From NCBI GenBank assembly GCA_030146605.1, contig JASLBO010000501.1:1-8229 (forward strand): 8,229 bases of DNA, given 5' to 3'. The notes under the pieces were generated by a model that worked only from the letters and a program-made list of their open reading frames with translations, was not told the DNA's origin and searched no databases. Both the position numbers and the translations under genes were made by a program. How positions within the stretch are numbered: the stretch's first letter is position 1; every line of letters starts with the position of its first letter. Shown here piece by piece: positions 1 to 8,020 of this stretch. Source of the stretch: Sphingomonas sp. Lineage in GTDB: Bacteria; Pseudomonadota; Alphaproteobacteria; Sphingomonadales; Sphingomonadaceae.

Positions 1-2039
<2,039 letters not shown>

Positions 2040-2049
2040 GGGCCGATTT

Positions 2050-2073
2050 CCTCTCCCCTTGACCGGAGAGAGG
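2050..2073. terminator. Hairpin between convergent genes (weak candidate terminator)
   Basis: An inverted repeat lies in the 38-bp gap between the clpB stop and the stop of the facing gene. CTCTCC (2051-2056) can pair with GGAGAG (2065-2070), or in a shifted register CCTCTC (2050-2055) with GAGAGG (2068-2073). Neither strand has a T-run after the stem, so it is a poor intrinsic terminator. It could instead be a Rho-assisted 3' end or a copy of a dispersed intergenic hairpin. Confidence 0.3.
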
Positions 2074-2077
2074 CAGG

Positions 2078-2341
2078 TCAGCAGCCGGCCTGACGCTGGC
2101 AGGCGCTGGTCTGCGACCGTTCGACATTCTGGCGATCGATCAGCCGCTGCTCGGCCCATTCGGCGCGGGTCCTGCAGACCTTGCGCGTCTGGAGGCGGCT
2201 GCCGAGCACCTCTTCCTTCTTGCACACGACCTCATTGAGGTCGCGCGCCTTGGGCTTCGCGCCGTCCTGCGCGATCGCCGAAGTGGCGACGAGCGAGAGC
2301 AAAGATGCCGCAGTGATCGCGGCTCCGGCAATTCTGATCAT
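2078..2341 (-). CDS. Small exported four-cysteine protein of unknown function
   Basis: This encodes an 87-residue protein whose function I do not recognise. Residues 1-24 form a Sec signal peptide: Arg at 3, a hydrophobic core (about 5-20), and an Ala-rich c-region ending TSAIA before Gln25, so cleavage after A24 is likely. The mature part is about 63 residues, basic and polar, with cysteines at 40, 56, 81 and 87. Its core pattern, Cys40, GSRL at 47-50, Cys56 and TRAEW at 58-62, resembles a family of small secreted proteins I recall as common in Sphingomonadales and related alphaproteobacteria, annotated only as hypothetical. The protein ends in Cys87. Four cysteines in an exported protein suggest two disulfides. 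The start is the ATG at 2341, with GGAA 8 nt upstream and the signal peptide beginning directly. It is codirectional with the sulfotransferase, 77 bp downstream of it. Confidence 0.85.
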   Translation of the reverse strand: MIRIAGAAITAASLLSLVATSAIAQDGAKPKARDLNEVVCKKEEVLGSRLQTRKVCRTRAEWAEQRLIDRQNVERSQTSACQRQAGC

Positions 2342-2349
2342 GTCATGCG

Positions 2350-2353
2350 TTCC
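2350..2353 (-). promoter_or_regulatory. Ribosome binding site for the small exported protein
   Basis: GGAA on the minus strand, 8 nt before the ATG at 2341. It is short but correctly spaced and supports that start over the out-of-frame ATG at 2346. Confidence 0.5.
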
Positions 2354-2358
2354 AAAGC

Positions 2359-2377
2359 AAAACGGCCCGCAAGGGGC
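2359..2377 (-). terminator. Weak candidate terminator after the sulfotransferase gene
   Basis: On the minus strand GCCC (2377-2374) can pair with GGGC (2368-2365) around a 5-nt loop, followed after CG by TTTT (2362-2359). The stem has only four G-C pairs, so termination would be partial. It sits between the sulfotransferase stop and the ribosome binding site of the small gene, so read-through into that gene is possible. Confidence 0.25.
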
Positions 2378-2418
2378 ATGCGCCGATTTTGTCCCCGAAC
2401 CGCCCGTGAGTCCAGCGC

Positions 2419-4431
2419 TCAGAGGCTATAGCCGAATTTCTCGGCCCAGGGCGCGAGCACCGGCAGCACCGGCTCGAGATGCGCACGGTAGCGAAGCCAG
2501 CGGCCCGCGGCACGCTTGTAGATCGGCTCGGTCACCTGCGAATAGCTCGCGGTGGTGATCAGCCCGCGCGATCGGGCGGTGCTGATATGGTCGAGCGCCT
2601 GCGGGTGCCAGTCGAGTCCCAGCCAGTCGAACAGCGGCCGCACCTCGGCCTCGACATCCTCGATCAGGCGCTCGTAGACGATCGCATGCGCCGCGACCGG
2701 GAACAGCGCGTTCGCACGCTCCCAATGGCTGAAGCTGAGATCATAGAGCGTCGCGGCGTCCTCCAGCCGCAGGAAGTTCGACATCGCGCGGTTGAGGCGG
2801 AAGTTGCTCATGAAGCAGCTGAGCAGCACGTCGCACGGGTGGCGCAGCGCGAGGATGAAGCGCGCCTCCGGGAACAGCCGCTTGATCAGCGGCACCTTGT
2901 TGAGGAACAGCGGCGACTTGTCGATCAGCATGCGCCCGGGCGCGAGCGGCGCGATCTTCGCGACTTCCTCGAAATAGCTCGCGCGGGCAGCGGCGATCGC
3001 GTCGGCATCCATCGTGGCGAGCTTGGCCAGCCCGCCGATCGCCTCGTCGACCAGATTGAGCGACGGCTTCTCCTCGAGCACCACCGTGTCGGGATGCCCC
3101 ATCAATATCGTGTCGAGCAACGTCGTGCCCGAGCGCGGGAAGCCGACGAGGAACACCGGTGCGGGCGGCTCGGGCGGCGGCACGGCGCGCGTCCAGCCGG
3201 CCACCCATTCGGGCGTCATCATGGCGAGTTCGCCGCGCAGTTCGTCGCGCAGTTCGGCGGCGCGCACGAGCGGCGCAGAAGGGTCGGCCGCATGCCGCCG
3301 CGCGGTCTCCTCAAACCAGTGGAATGCCTCGTCCGGACGGTCCAGCCGGTCGAGCAAGGTCGCATGTAGATGCGCAGTGCGCTCCGGTTCGAGCTCCGGC
3401 GGAACCAGAGCCAGGCATTGCAGCGCGTCCTCGAATTGCTTCTCCCGCTGGTGTTCGAGTGCACGCAGGAAGCTCAGCGTGCCAACATCGACGCCGCTTT
3501 GTTCCGCGCGCGCGATCAACGGCGCGAACTCGCTCTCGCGGTTGGTGTGTTCATACTGGATCGCCAGTCCGAGATACGCGTCGCGTGCCCGCGGATCGAT
3601 GTCGAGCGCGCGGAGATAGGCCTGCTCGGCCTTCGCGGTTTCCATCAATTGCCCATATTCCATCCCGAGGGCGAGCTGCATATCGGCACGGCCCGCATCG
3701 CGCAGCACTGCCGCCTCGAGCGCGGCCAGCGCCTCGGTGCTCCGGCCTTCGGCCTTGAGCAGGACGTAGAGCGCATGCTGGACATGTGCGTCCTCGGGAA
3801 AATCCCGGGCCGCGCTGCGCAAGGCGGCGTCGGCCTCGGCGGGCCGCCCTGCCGTCCGCAAGGCAGTGGCGAGGTTGATGCGGGTCGGTGCCGCGCCGGC
3901 ATCGAGCGCGACTGCCCGTTCCAGCGCGACGATACTGCCGTCGAAATCGCCCAGTGTGGAGCGGGCATTGCCGAGGTTATTCCAGCTCTCGAAATCTTCG
4001 GGCGCGCGCGCAACGACGAAGTCATAGGCTTCCGCGGCCTCGGCGAAGCGCTCGAGCGACAAAGCGAGGAAACCGCGATAGCGCGCGACGCGCAGCGTCG
4101 GATCGGCAAAGGCCAGTTCGGGGGCTGCCGCCGCCAGCGCCGCTTCGTGGTCGCCCAGATCGATCAGGACCGCGATCAGATTGCAGGCGATGGTCATGTC
4201 GGCCGGACGGACGCGATGCGCGAGGCGAAGCTGCCCGGCGGCAGCGGCGAGATCGCCCCCGCGCGCCGAGAGCATGCCCAGAAAGGCGTGGAGCGGCGCC
4301 GGATCAGCGCTGTGGGGGACAGCCTCCTCCGCAAGCGCGCGGGCGCGGGTGAGATCTCCCGATTGTGCGGCGCGCAGGGCTTGGCGAAGCGCCTCCGCGG
4401 TGGTCGGGTCCAGCATGGGTGCAGTGGCCAT
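2419..4431 (-). CDS. TPR-repeat sulfotransferase (Sulfotransfer_3-like)
   Basis: This encodes a 670-residue protein with no signal peptide, predicted cytoplasmic. Residues 1 to about 375 are helical TPR-type repeats, for example the stretch containing WNNLGNARSTLGDFDGSIVA and one containing AYLRALDIDPRARDAYLGLA. From about 425 it is a PAPS-dependent sulfotransferase. The 5'-phosphosulfate loop reads PVFLVGFPRSGTT (F431, R433, S434, G435, T436, T437). The 3'-phosphate site has R530 and S538, eight residues apart as in classical sulfotransferases. A C-terminal segment with Tyr-Lys, then GRW and RY, is typical of bacterial TPR-sulfotransferases. The family transfers sulfate from PAPS to a hydroxyl or amine; the acceptor here is unknown, and the TPRs suggest a protein or peptide partner. 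I chose the ATG at 4431; a TTG at 4467 would add 12 residues (RRSRLPVHSRA-type) but lacks a ribosome binding site. The ATG also has only a weak one. The receptor gene lies upstream, separated by a terminator. Confidence 0.9.
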   Translation of the reverse strand: MATAPMLDPTTAEALRQALRAAQSGDLTRARALAEEAVPHSADPAPLHAFLGMLSARGGDLAAAAGQLRLAHRVRPADMTIACNLIAVLIDLGDHEAALAAAAPELAFADPTLRVARYRGFLALSLERFAEAAEAYDFVVARAPEDFESWNNLGNARSTLGDFDGSIVALERAVALDAGAAPTRINLATALRTAGRPAEADAALRSAARDFPEDAHVQHALYVLLKAEGRSTEALAALEAAVLRDAGRADMQLALGMEYGQLMETAKAEQAYLRALDIDPRARDAYLGLAIQYEHTNRESEFAPLIARAEQSGVDVGTLSFLRALEHQREKQFEDALQCLALVPPELEPERTAHLHATLLDRLDRPDEAFHWFEETARRHAADPSAPLVRAAELRDELRGELAMMTPEWVAGWTRAVPPPEPPAPVFLVGFPRSGTTLLDTILMGHPDTVVLEEKPSLNLVDEAIGGLAKLATMDADAIAAARASYFEEVAKIAPLAPGRMLIDKSPLFLNKVPLIKRLFPEARFILALRHPCDVLLSCFMSNFRLNRAMSNFLRLEDAATLYDLSFSHWERANALFPVAAHAIVYERLIEDVEAEVRPLFDWLGLDWHPQALDHISTARSRGLITTASYSQVTEPIYKRAAGRWLRYRAHLEPVLPVLAPWAEKFGYSL

Positions 4432-4499
4432 CGCCCGGCTATGAACCGGCAGGCGCGATCGGCGCAAGCGGTGGACGCCGGCGGGCGCGTACGAGCATC

Positions 4500-4532
4500 A
4501 AAAAGGGGCGGCCGGCTCGCGCCGACCGCCCC
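4500..4532 (-). terminator. Rho-independent terminator of the TonB-dependent receptor gene
   Basis: Reading the minus strand, a 12-bp stem (4532-4521 with 4516-4505) contains a single G-U wobble, closes on a GCGA tetraloop (GNRA type), and is followed at once by five Ts (4504-4500). It begins 20 nt after the receptor's TAA stop. This is the clearest regulatory element in the window, and it separates receptor transcription from the sulfotransferase downstream. Confidence 0.92.
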
Positions 4533-4552
4533 GATTTGTCGTCTCTGGAACC

Positions 4553-7500
4553 TTAGAAGTTCAGGGTGATACCTGCGAACAGGTAGCGGCCCAGCGCGTC
4601 ATAGGTCGCCGGATAGGTGTTGCCGTTGCAAGGGCCGGTCGGGCAGAGGTTCGAACCCCCGCGGCCGGCATTGCCCGAAGTCACCAGCGGCGGCTCGAGG
4701 TCGAACAGATTGTTGACGCCGAGGCGGAAGGTATAGGCCTCGCCGATCTCGAAGCTGGTCGACAGATCGATATAGTTCATCGCCCTCAGACGCGTGCCCG
4801 GATCATAGTTGAAGGCACCTTCGAGGCTCTCCTGGCCGCTCGTGGTCTCGGCATTGACCGGACCGACGTGGCGCCACTGGATCGAGAGACCGACGCCGCC
4901 GTCCATCTGCAGCGTGCCGCGCAGCTTGTGACGCCATTCGGGAAGCGGAGCGCCCGCATCCGTGGTGCCGCCGATGCTGCAGGTCGGGCCGTAGAGACCG
5001 GCGCAATCATAGGGCGCGCTGAGGCCGTTATTGACCTTGTAGCTGTCCAGATACGTGCCGTTCATGTTGAGCGACAGCCGGCCAAGGCCGAAGAGCTGCA
5101 TCGAATAGGACGCACCCACTTCGATACCCTTGGTCTGCAGCTCGCCGACATTGTTCGGCAGATCGTTCACGAAACCGCCGGGAGTGAGCCAGAGCGAGCC
5201 CGCCGCATCGCGGCGGATCAGCGCGCACGACGCCGGCGTGAAGGTGGCGGTTGCGTTGTCGGTGCAGTCGGCGAGGATCGCGTCCTGACCGAACGAGCGG
5301 ATCGCCTGTTCGATCTTGATGTCGAAATAGTCGACCGTCAGCGCGAAGCGCGGGACGAAGCTGGGCTGGAAGACGACGCCGACCGTCTTGGTCGTCGCCT
5401 TTTCCGGCTGCAGATCCGCGTTGCCGCCGATCAGGCCGTTATACTGGCCAGCCGGGTTCGCCGCGGTGCCCTGACCTACCGCAAAGCCCTGCGCAAGGCA
5501 GCCGTAATTGGTCGCCGTGATTGCACCGATGCCGGCGCAGGGATCCTCGGAACCGTTCAGGCCGACCGTCGGAGTCGAGAACAGCTCCTGGATGTTCGGC
5601 GCACGAACCGCGCGGTTGTACGTTCCGCGGAACCGGATGTCGGCGATCGGCGCGAAGTCGACGCCGACCTTATAGGTGTCGGTGTCATACTTGCGATCGG
5701 CGCTCGTCGTGTAGGACGAGTGACGATAGCCTGCGTTGACCGAGAGCAGGTCGATGAAATTGTCCTGCACCAGCGGGATCTGGGTCTCGCCGAAGAACTC
5801 GATGACCTTGAAGTCGCCCGAGATCGGCAGCGTCGCGCCACCCTGGCCGGTCAGATCGCCGGTCTGGAAGGCGTTGTCGGTCTTGAGCTCGAGCTCGGTC
5901 TTGCGCCACTCTGCACCGATATTGATGCCGACACCGTCGCTCGCCCACGGGGTCTGGAGGCCGTAGCTGCCCAGCTGACCGGTGAACGAGATGTTGGCCA
6001 CCTGCTCGGTCGTCTGGCCGTTCTGGAAGCCGGTCGCCGAAAGATAGGCAACCGACGCCGGGCTCGCCGCACCGATGCCGCCGAAGATGTTGTACGGAAC
6101 GCAGTTCGTGTCGGTGCCGTCGAGGACCGAGCGGCAGATCGGGTTGACCCCGGCCACGCGCGGATCGTCGATCACGTCGAGCGCGCGCGTCAGCCGTGCG
6201 GCCGAGAACTCGTTCGAATAGACCTGCGAATATTTCACCCGGCCGAACTGGTAATAAGCGTCGTACGACCACGCCTCGCCAAGATCGCCCTTCGCGCCGA
6301 GCACACCGCGATAATTGGTGTGCTGAAGATCCGACTGGCGCGGACCGCCTTCGACGTTACGGCGAAGCACCTGGAGATAGGCGCGGTTATACGGCGTACC
6401 GGTGCGCGGATCGAAGAAGGTGAGCGGTGCTGCACCCGGGGTCGGGTTATACGGCGCACCAATCGCGAGCGGGAAGTCGCCCAGAAAGCCGTTGATCAGG
6501 TTTTCATAGTTGACTGCCCCCGGGGCGCCGCAAATCTGCGCACGCTGCGCTGCCGACATCAGCGGGTTGTCGCAGTTTACTGTAAGCGTGTTGCCGAAAT
6601 TGCCCGACGGAGCGATCTGGGCGACGGTACGGTCGTCCATGAACATGAATTCGAGATACGGCTTGAATGCCTCGTCGACTTCATAATTGGCGAAGACGCC
6701 GGCGGTGTAGCGCTCGTCCGGCCGCTGGAAATAGTTGGTCGGGGCGAAGTTGAAGCGAGTCGAGCCCGGCGCAATGCCGCCGCCCGGCTGGAAGTTGTAG
6801 AAGGTCGAGGTGCCCCCCTCGAACAGAAGGACGTTGCCTTCGGCCGAAGTCGCCGAGCCGCCGCAGGTCGGCGCGCCCGCGCCGGTATTCTGGATGGTGC
6901 ACGCGCTGTAGTCGCGACGCGACTGAGTGACCGCGTTGACCTTGCGATAGCCGAAATAGGCGGTTGCATGACCGCGCTCGTCGCCGCCGAAGCTGGTGCC
7001 CACCGCGAAGGTGCCGTCGAACGCGGCGCCGTCGACGACATTGCCGTCCGGATAGCCGTAGCCCGCGCGGCCCAATGCCTGCTGCGCATTGAGCAGCGGC
7101 GGCGTGAGCGAATTGCGGTTGGTGTGCTGATAGACGCTGTACTGGCCGTCCATCCGGACGCCTTCGAAATCGGTGTCGATGATAAAGTTGACGACACCCG
7201 CGACGGCGTCCGCGCCGTAGGTCGACGAAGCGCCGCCGGTCAGCACTTCGACACGCTTGAGCATCGAGGCGGGGATGATGTTGATATCGGCAGCCGAGCC
7301 GCTGGTCGGGCTCGGGTCACCCGGCAGCAGGCGCCGACCATTGACGAGCGTCAGTGTACGGCTGGTGCCGAGACCACGAAGATCGACCGACGCGGTGCCG
7401 TCCGCGCCGTTGGCGAGCGCCGACGACTGGCTGGCGGCCACCGAGGGAAGCGAGTTGAGGAGATCCTCGATGCGCGTCGTACCCTGAAGCTTGACGTCCT

Positions 7501-7744
7501 CGGCACCGATGACGGTGACAGGGGCGGTCGAGGTGATGTTGGCCTGCGGAATGCGGGAGCCGGTGACGACGATGTCGCCCTGCGTGTCGGCAGTATCTTC
7601 GGCGGTCTGGCCCTCGATCGGGCCGGAAGCCGGCGCGTCGTTGGTCTGCGCGAATGCCGGCGCAGCAAACAAGGCGCCTGCAAGCACCAGTGCCGACAGC
7701 GCCGTGCCGCCGCGCAATCCGCGTGCGATATTGGTTTTCTTCAT
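4553..7744 (-). CDS. TonB-dependent outer-membrane receptor
   Basis: This encodes a 1063-residue outer-membrane active transporter driven by TonB-ExbB-ExbD. The signal peptide is residues 1-32 (KK at 2-3, hydrophobic core 14-28, cleavage after APAFA). A TonB-box-like DIVVTG lies at 57-62. The plug domain runs from about 70 to 190, with RGLGTSRTLTLVNGRRL (123-139), LKRVEVLTGGASSTYGADA and GVVNF. The 22-strand barrel follows, with the conserved RAVRAPNIQELFSTP (711-725), NADLQPEKA (775-783) and terminal NNLFD, ending in Phe1063, the usual barrel C-terminal residue. No N-terminal signalling (STN) domain and no FecI/FecR genes are present, so surface signalling is unlikely. All 14 cysteines fall in seven close pairs (282/294, 391/405, 537/548, 736/749, 827/840, 914/922, 1034/1039). 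The start is the ATG at 7744, with GAGGG 7 nt upstream; the in-frame extension to 7978 gives Cys-rich, non-export-like sequence and is rejected. The substrate is unknown. Confidence 0.96.
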   Translation of the reverse strand: MKKTNIARGLRGGTALSALVLAGALFAAPAFAQTNDAPASGPIEGQTAEDTADTQGDIVVTGSRIPQANITSTAPVTVIGAEDVKLQGTTRIEDLLNSLPSVAASQSSALANGADGTASVDLRGLGTSRTLTLVNGRRLLPGDPSPTSGSAADINIIPASMLKRVEVLTGGASSTYGADAVAGVVNFIIDTDFEGVRMDGQYSVYQHTNRNSLTPPLLNAQQALGRAGYGYPDGNVVDGAAFDGTFAVGTSFGGDERGHATAYFGYRKVNAVTQSRRDYSACTIQNTGAGAPTCGGSATSAEGNVLLFEGGTSTFYNFQPGGGIAPGSTRFNFAPTNYFQRPDERYTAGVFANYEVDEAFKPYLEFMFMDDRTVAQIAPSGNFGNTLTVNCDNPLMSAAQRAQICGAPGAVNYENLINGFLGDFPLAIGAPYNPTPGAAPLTFFDPRTGTPYNRAYLQVLRRNVEGGPRQSDLQHTNYRGVLGAKGDLGEAWSYDAYYQFGRVKYSQVYSNEFSAARLTRALDVIDDPRVAGVNPICRSVLDGTDTNCVPYNIFGGIGAASPASVAYLSATGFQNGQTTEQVANISFTGQLGSYGLQTPWASDGVGINIGAEWRKTELELKTDNAFQTGDLTGQGGATLPISGDFKVIEFFGETQIPLVQDNFIDLLSVNAGYRHSSYTTSADRKYDTDTYKVGVDFAPIADIRFRGTYNRAVRAPNIQELFSTPTVGLNGSEDPCAGIGAITATNYGCLAQGFAVGQGTAANPAGQYNGLIGGNADLQPEKATTKTVGVVFQPSFVPRFALTVDYFDIKIEQAIRSFGQDAILADCTDNATATFTPASCALIRRDAAGSLWLTPGGFVNDLPNNVGELQTKGIEVGASYSMQLFGLGRLSLNMNGTYLDSYKVNNGLSAPYDCAGLYGPTCSIGGTTDAGAPLPEWRHKLRGTLQMDGGVGLSIQWRHVGPVNAETTSGQESLEGAFNYDPGTRLRAMNYIDLSTSFEIGEAYTFRLGVNNLFDLEPPLVTSGNAGRGGSNLCPTGPCNGNTYPATYDALGRYLFAGITLNF

Positions 7745-7751
7745 GCTGTTT

Positions 7752-7756
7752 CCCTC
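7752..7756 (-). promoter_or_regulatory. Ribosome binding site of the receptor gene
   Basis: GAGGG on the minus strand (within GCGAGGGA), 7 nt before the ATG at 7744. It is the best Shine-Dalgarno in the window, and it fixes the start directly before the signal peptide. Confidence 0.85.
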
Positions 7757-7768
7757 GCTTACTTCCGA

Positions 7769-7785
7769 CCGGGTCCCTGGACCGG
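7769..7785 (-). other. Small hairpin in the receptor leader
   Basis: On the minus strand CCGGTC can pair with GACCCGG (one bulged C) around a CAGG loop. It lies 12 nt upstream of the ribosome binding site, so it does not directly hide it. No T-run follows, so it is not a terminator. It may stabilise the leader RNA or may be a chance structure in GC-rich sequence. Confidence 0.3.
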
Positions 7786-7808
7786 CGGCCGGCGTGTCTC
7801 CCCGCTCC

Positions 7809-7976
7809 GCATGCCGCGCTGTGCACGTGCAATGTTCAGAGCTTGGAAGATTGGATGAAGCGGCGCTTTGCTTGTGTAAAGCAGCCATTGGCATCAGCTC
7901 ACCGCGTTGAAGCGGCGTGTAACCAAAAAGCCACAGATTGAGTTCGATTGTTGCGCATGAGCATGTCGCTGTGCAC
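7809..7976. repeat. Imperfect direct repeat flanking the receptor leader
   Basis: GCATG followed by CGCTGTGCAC occurs twice: at 7809-7826 (three bases between the two blocks) and at 7961-7976 (one base between). The identical 10-base blocks (7817-7826 and 7967-7976) are exactly 150 bp apart, and both contain the palindrome GTGCAC. They could be a pair of protein-binding sites, but a 10-base repeat in GC-rich DNA can also arise by chance. Confidence 0.35.
7822..7831. promoter_or_regulatory. 10-bp perfect palindrome, possible operator
   Basis: TGCACGTGCA reads the same on both strands and overlaps the receptor-proximal copy of the leader repeat. It is located 78 bp upstream of the receptor ATG, where a dimeric repressor or activator could act. 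No known regulator is assigned. Confidence 0.3.
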
Positions 7977-8004
7977 AAATATTATGTTGCGGCGCAGTCG
8001 GGGA

Positions 8005-8020
8005 AGCGGATCAATCCGCT
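8005..8020 (-). terminator. Hairpin spanning the M23 peptidase stop codon (weak candidate terminator)
   Basis: AGCGGA (8020-8015, minus strand) pairs perfectly with TCCGCT (8010-8005), and the TGA stop lies in the TTGA loop. No T-run follows (the next bases are TCCCCGAC), so it would be an inefficient terminator by itself. Confidence 0.25.

Larger units (their letters stand above)
7745..8010 (-). promoter_or_regulatory. Non-coding leader and presumed promoter region of the TonB-dependent receptor
   Basis: These 266 bp separate the M23 peptidase stop from the receptor start and hold no credible gene. The half next to the peptidase (about 7921-7990) is more AT-rich than the rest of the window and includes CATAAT on the minus strand (7986-7981), which resembles a -10 box but has no good -35 at the right distance. 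I therefore cannot place the promoter. The region also contains an imperfect direct repeat, a 10-bp palindrome and a leader hairpin, listed separately. A transcript starting near 7980 would have a leader of over 200 nt. Confidence 0.55.

Noticed and set aside
2181..2558. A 125-codon plus-strand frame across the small secreted gene and the sulfotransferase 3' end
   Set aside because: It overlaps two better-supported genes on the other strand and its product looks like random Arg/Ala/Pro-rich sequence.
3370..4569. Open frames of 399 codons (3370-4569) and 296 codons (from 2479) antisense to the sulfotransferase
   Set aside because: Same reason: low-complexity Arg/Ala/Gln-rich translations opposite a gene with recognisable TPR and PAPS-binding motifs, with no ribosome binding site of note.
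4553..7744. Possible FecA-type signalling receptor
   Set aside because: No STN domain precedes the TonB box (only about 24 residues separate the cleavage site from it), and no sigma/anti-sigma genes are in the window.
4868..7858. An open frame of 996 codons on the plus strand, antisense to the receptor gene
   Set aside because: It is exceptionally long, but the translation is Arg/Ala/Asp-rich without domains, hydrophobic core or signal peptide. Its frame is fixed relative to the receptor codons, so the lack of stops follows from the receptor's GC-rich codon use. The receptor itself has clear motifs throughout.
7861..7890. Short inverted repeat GCTTT...AAAGC in the receptor leader (about 7865-7882)
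   Set aside because: Only five matching bases per arm around an 8-base spacer; not distinguishable from chance, so not called as an operator or hairpin.
7745..7978. N-terminal extension of the receptor frame by 78 residues to an ATG at 7978
   Set aside because: The extension is Cys- and polar-rich, would bury the signal peptide inside the protein, and ignores the well-spaced GAGGG before the ATG at 7744.
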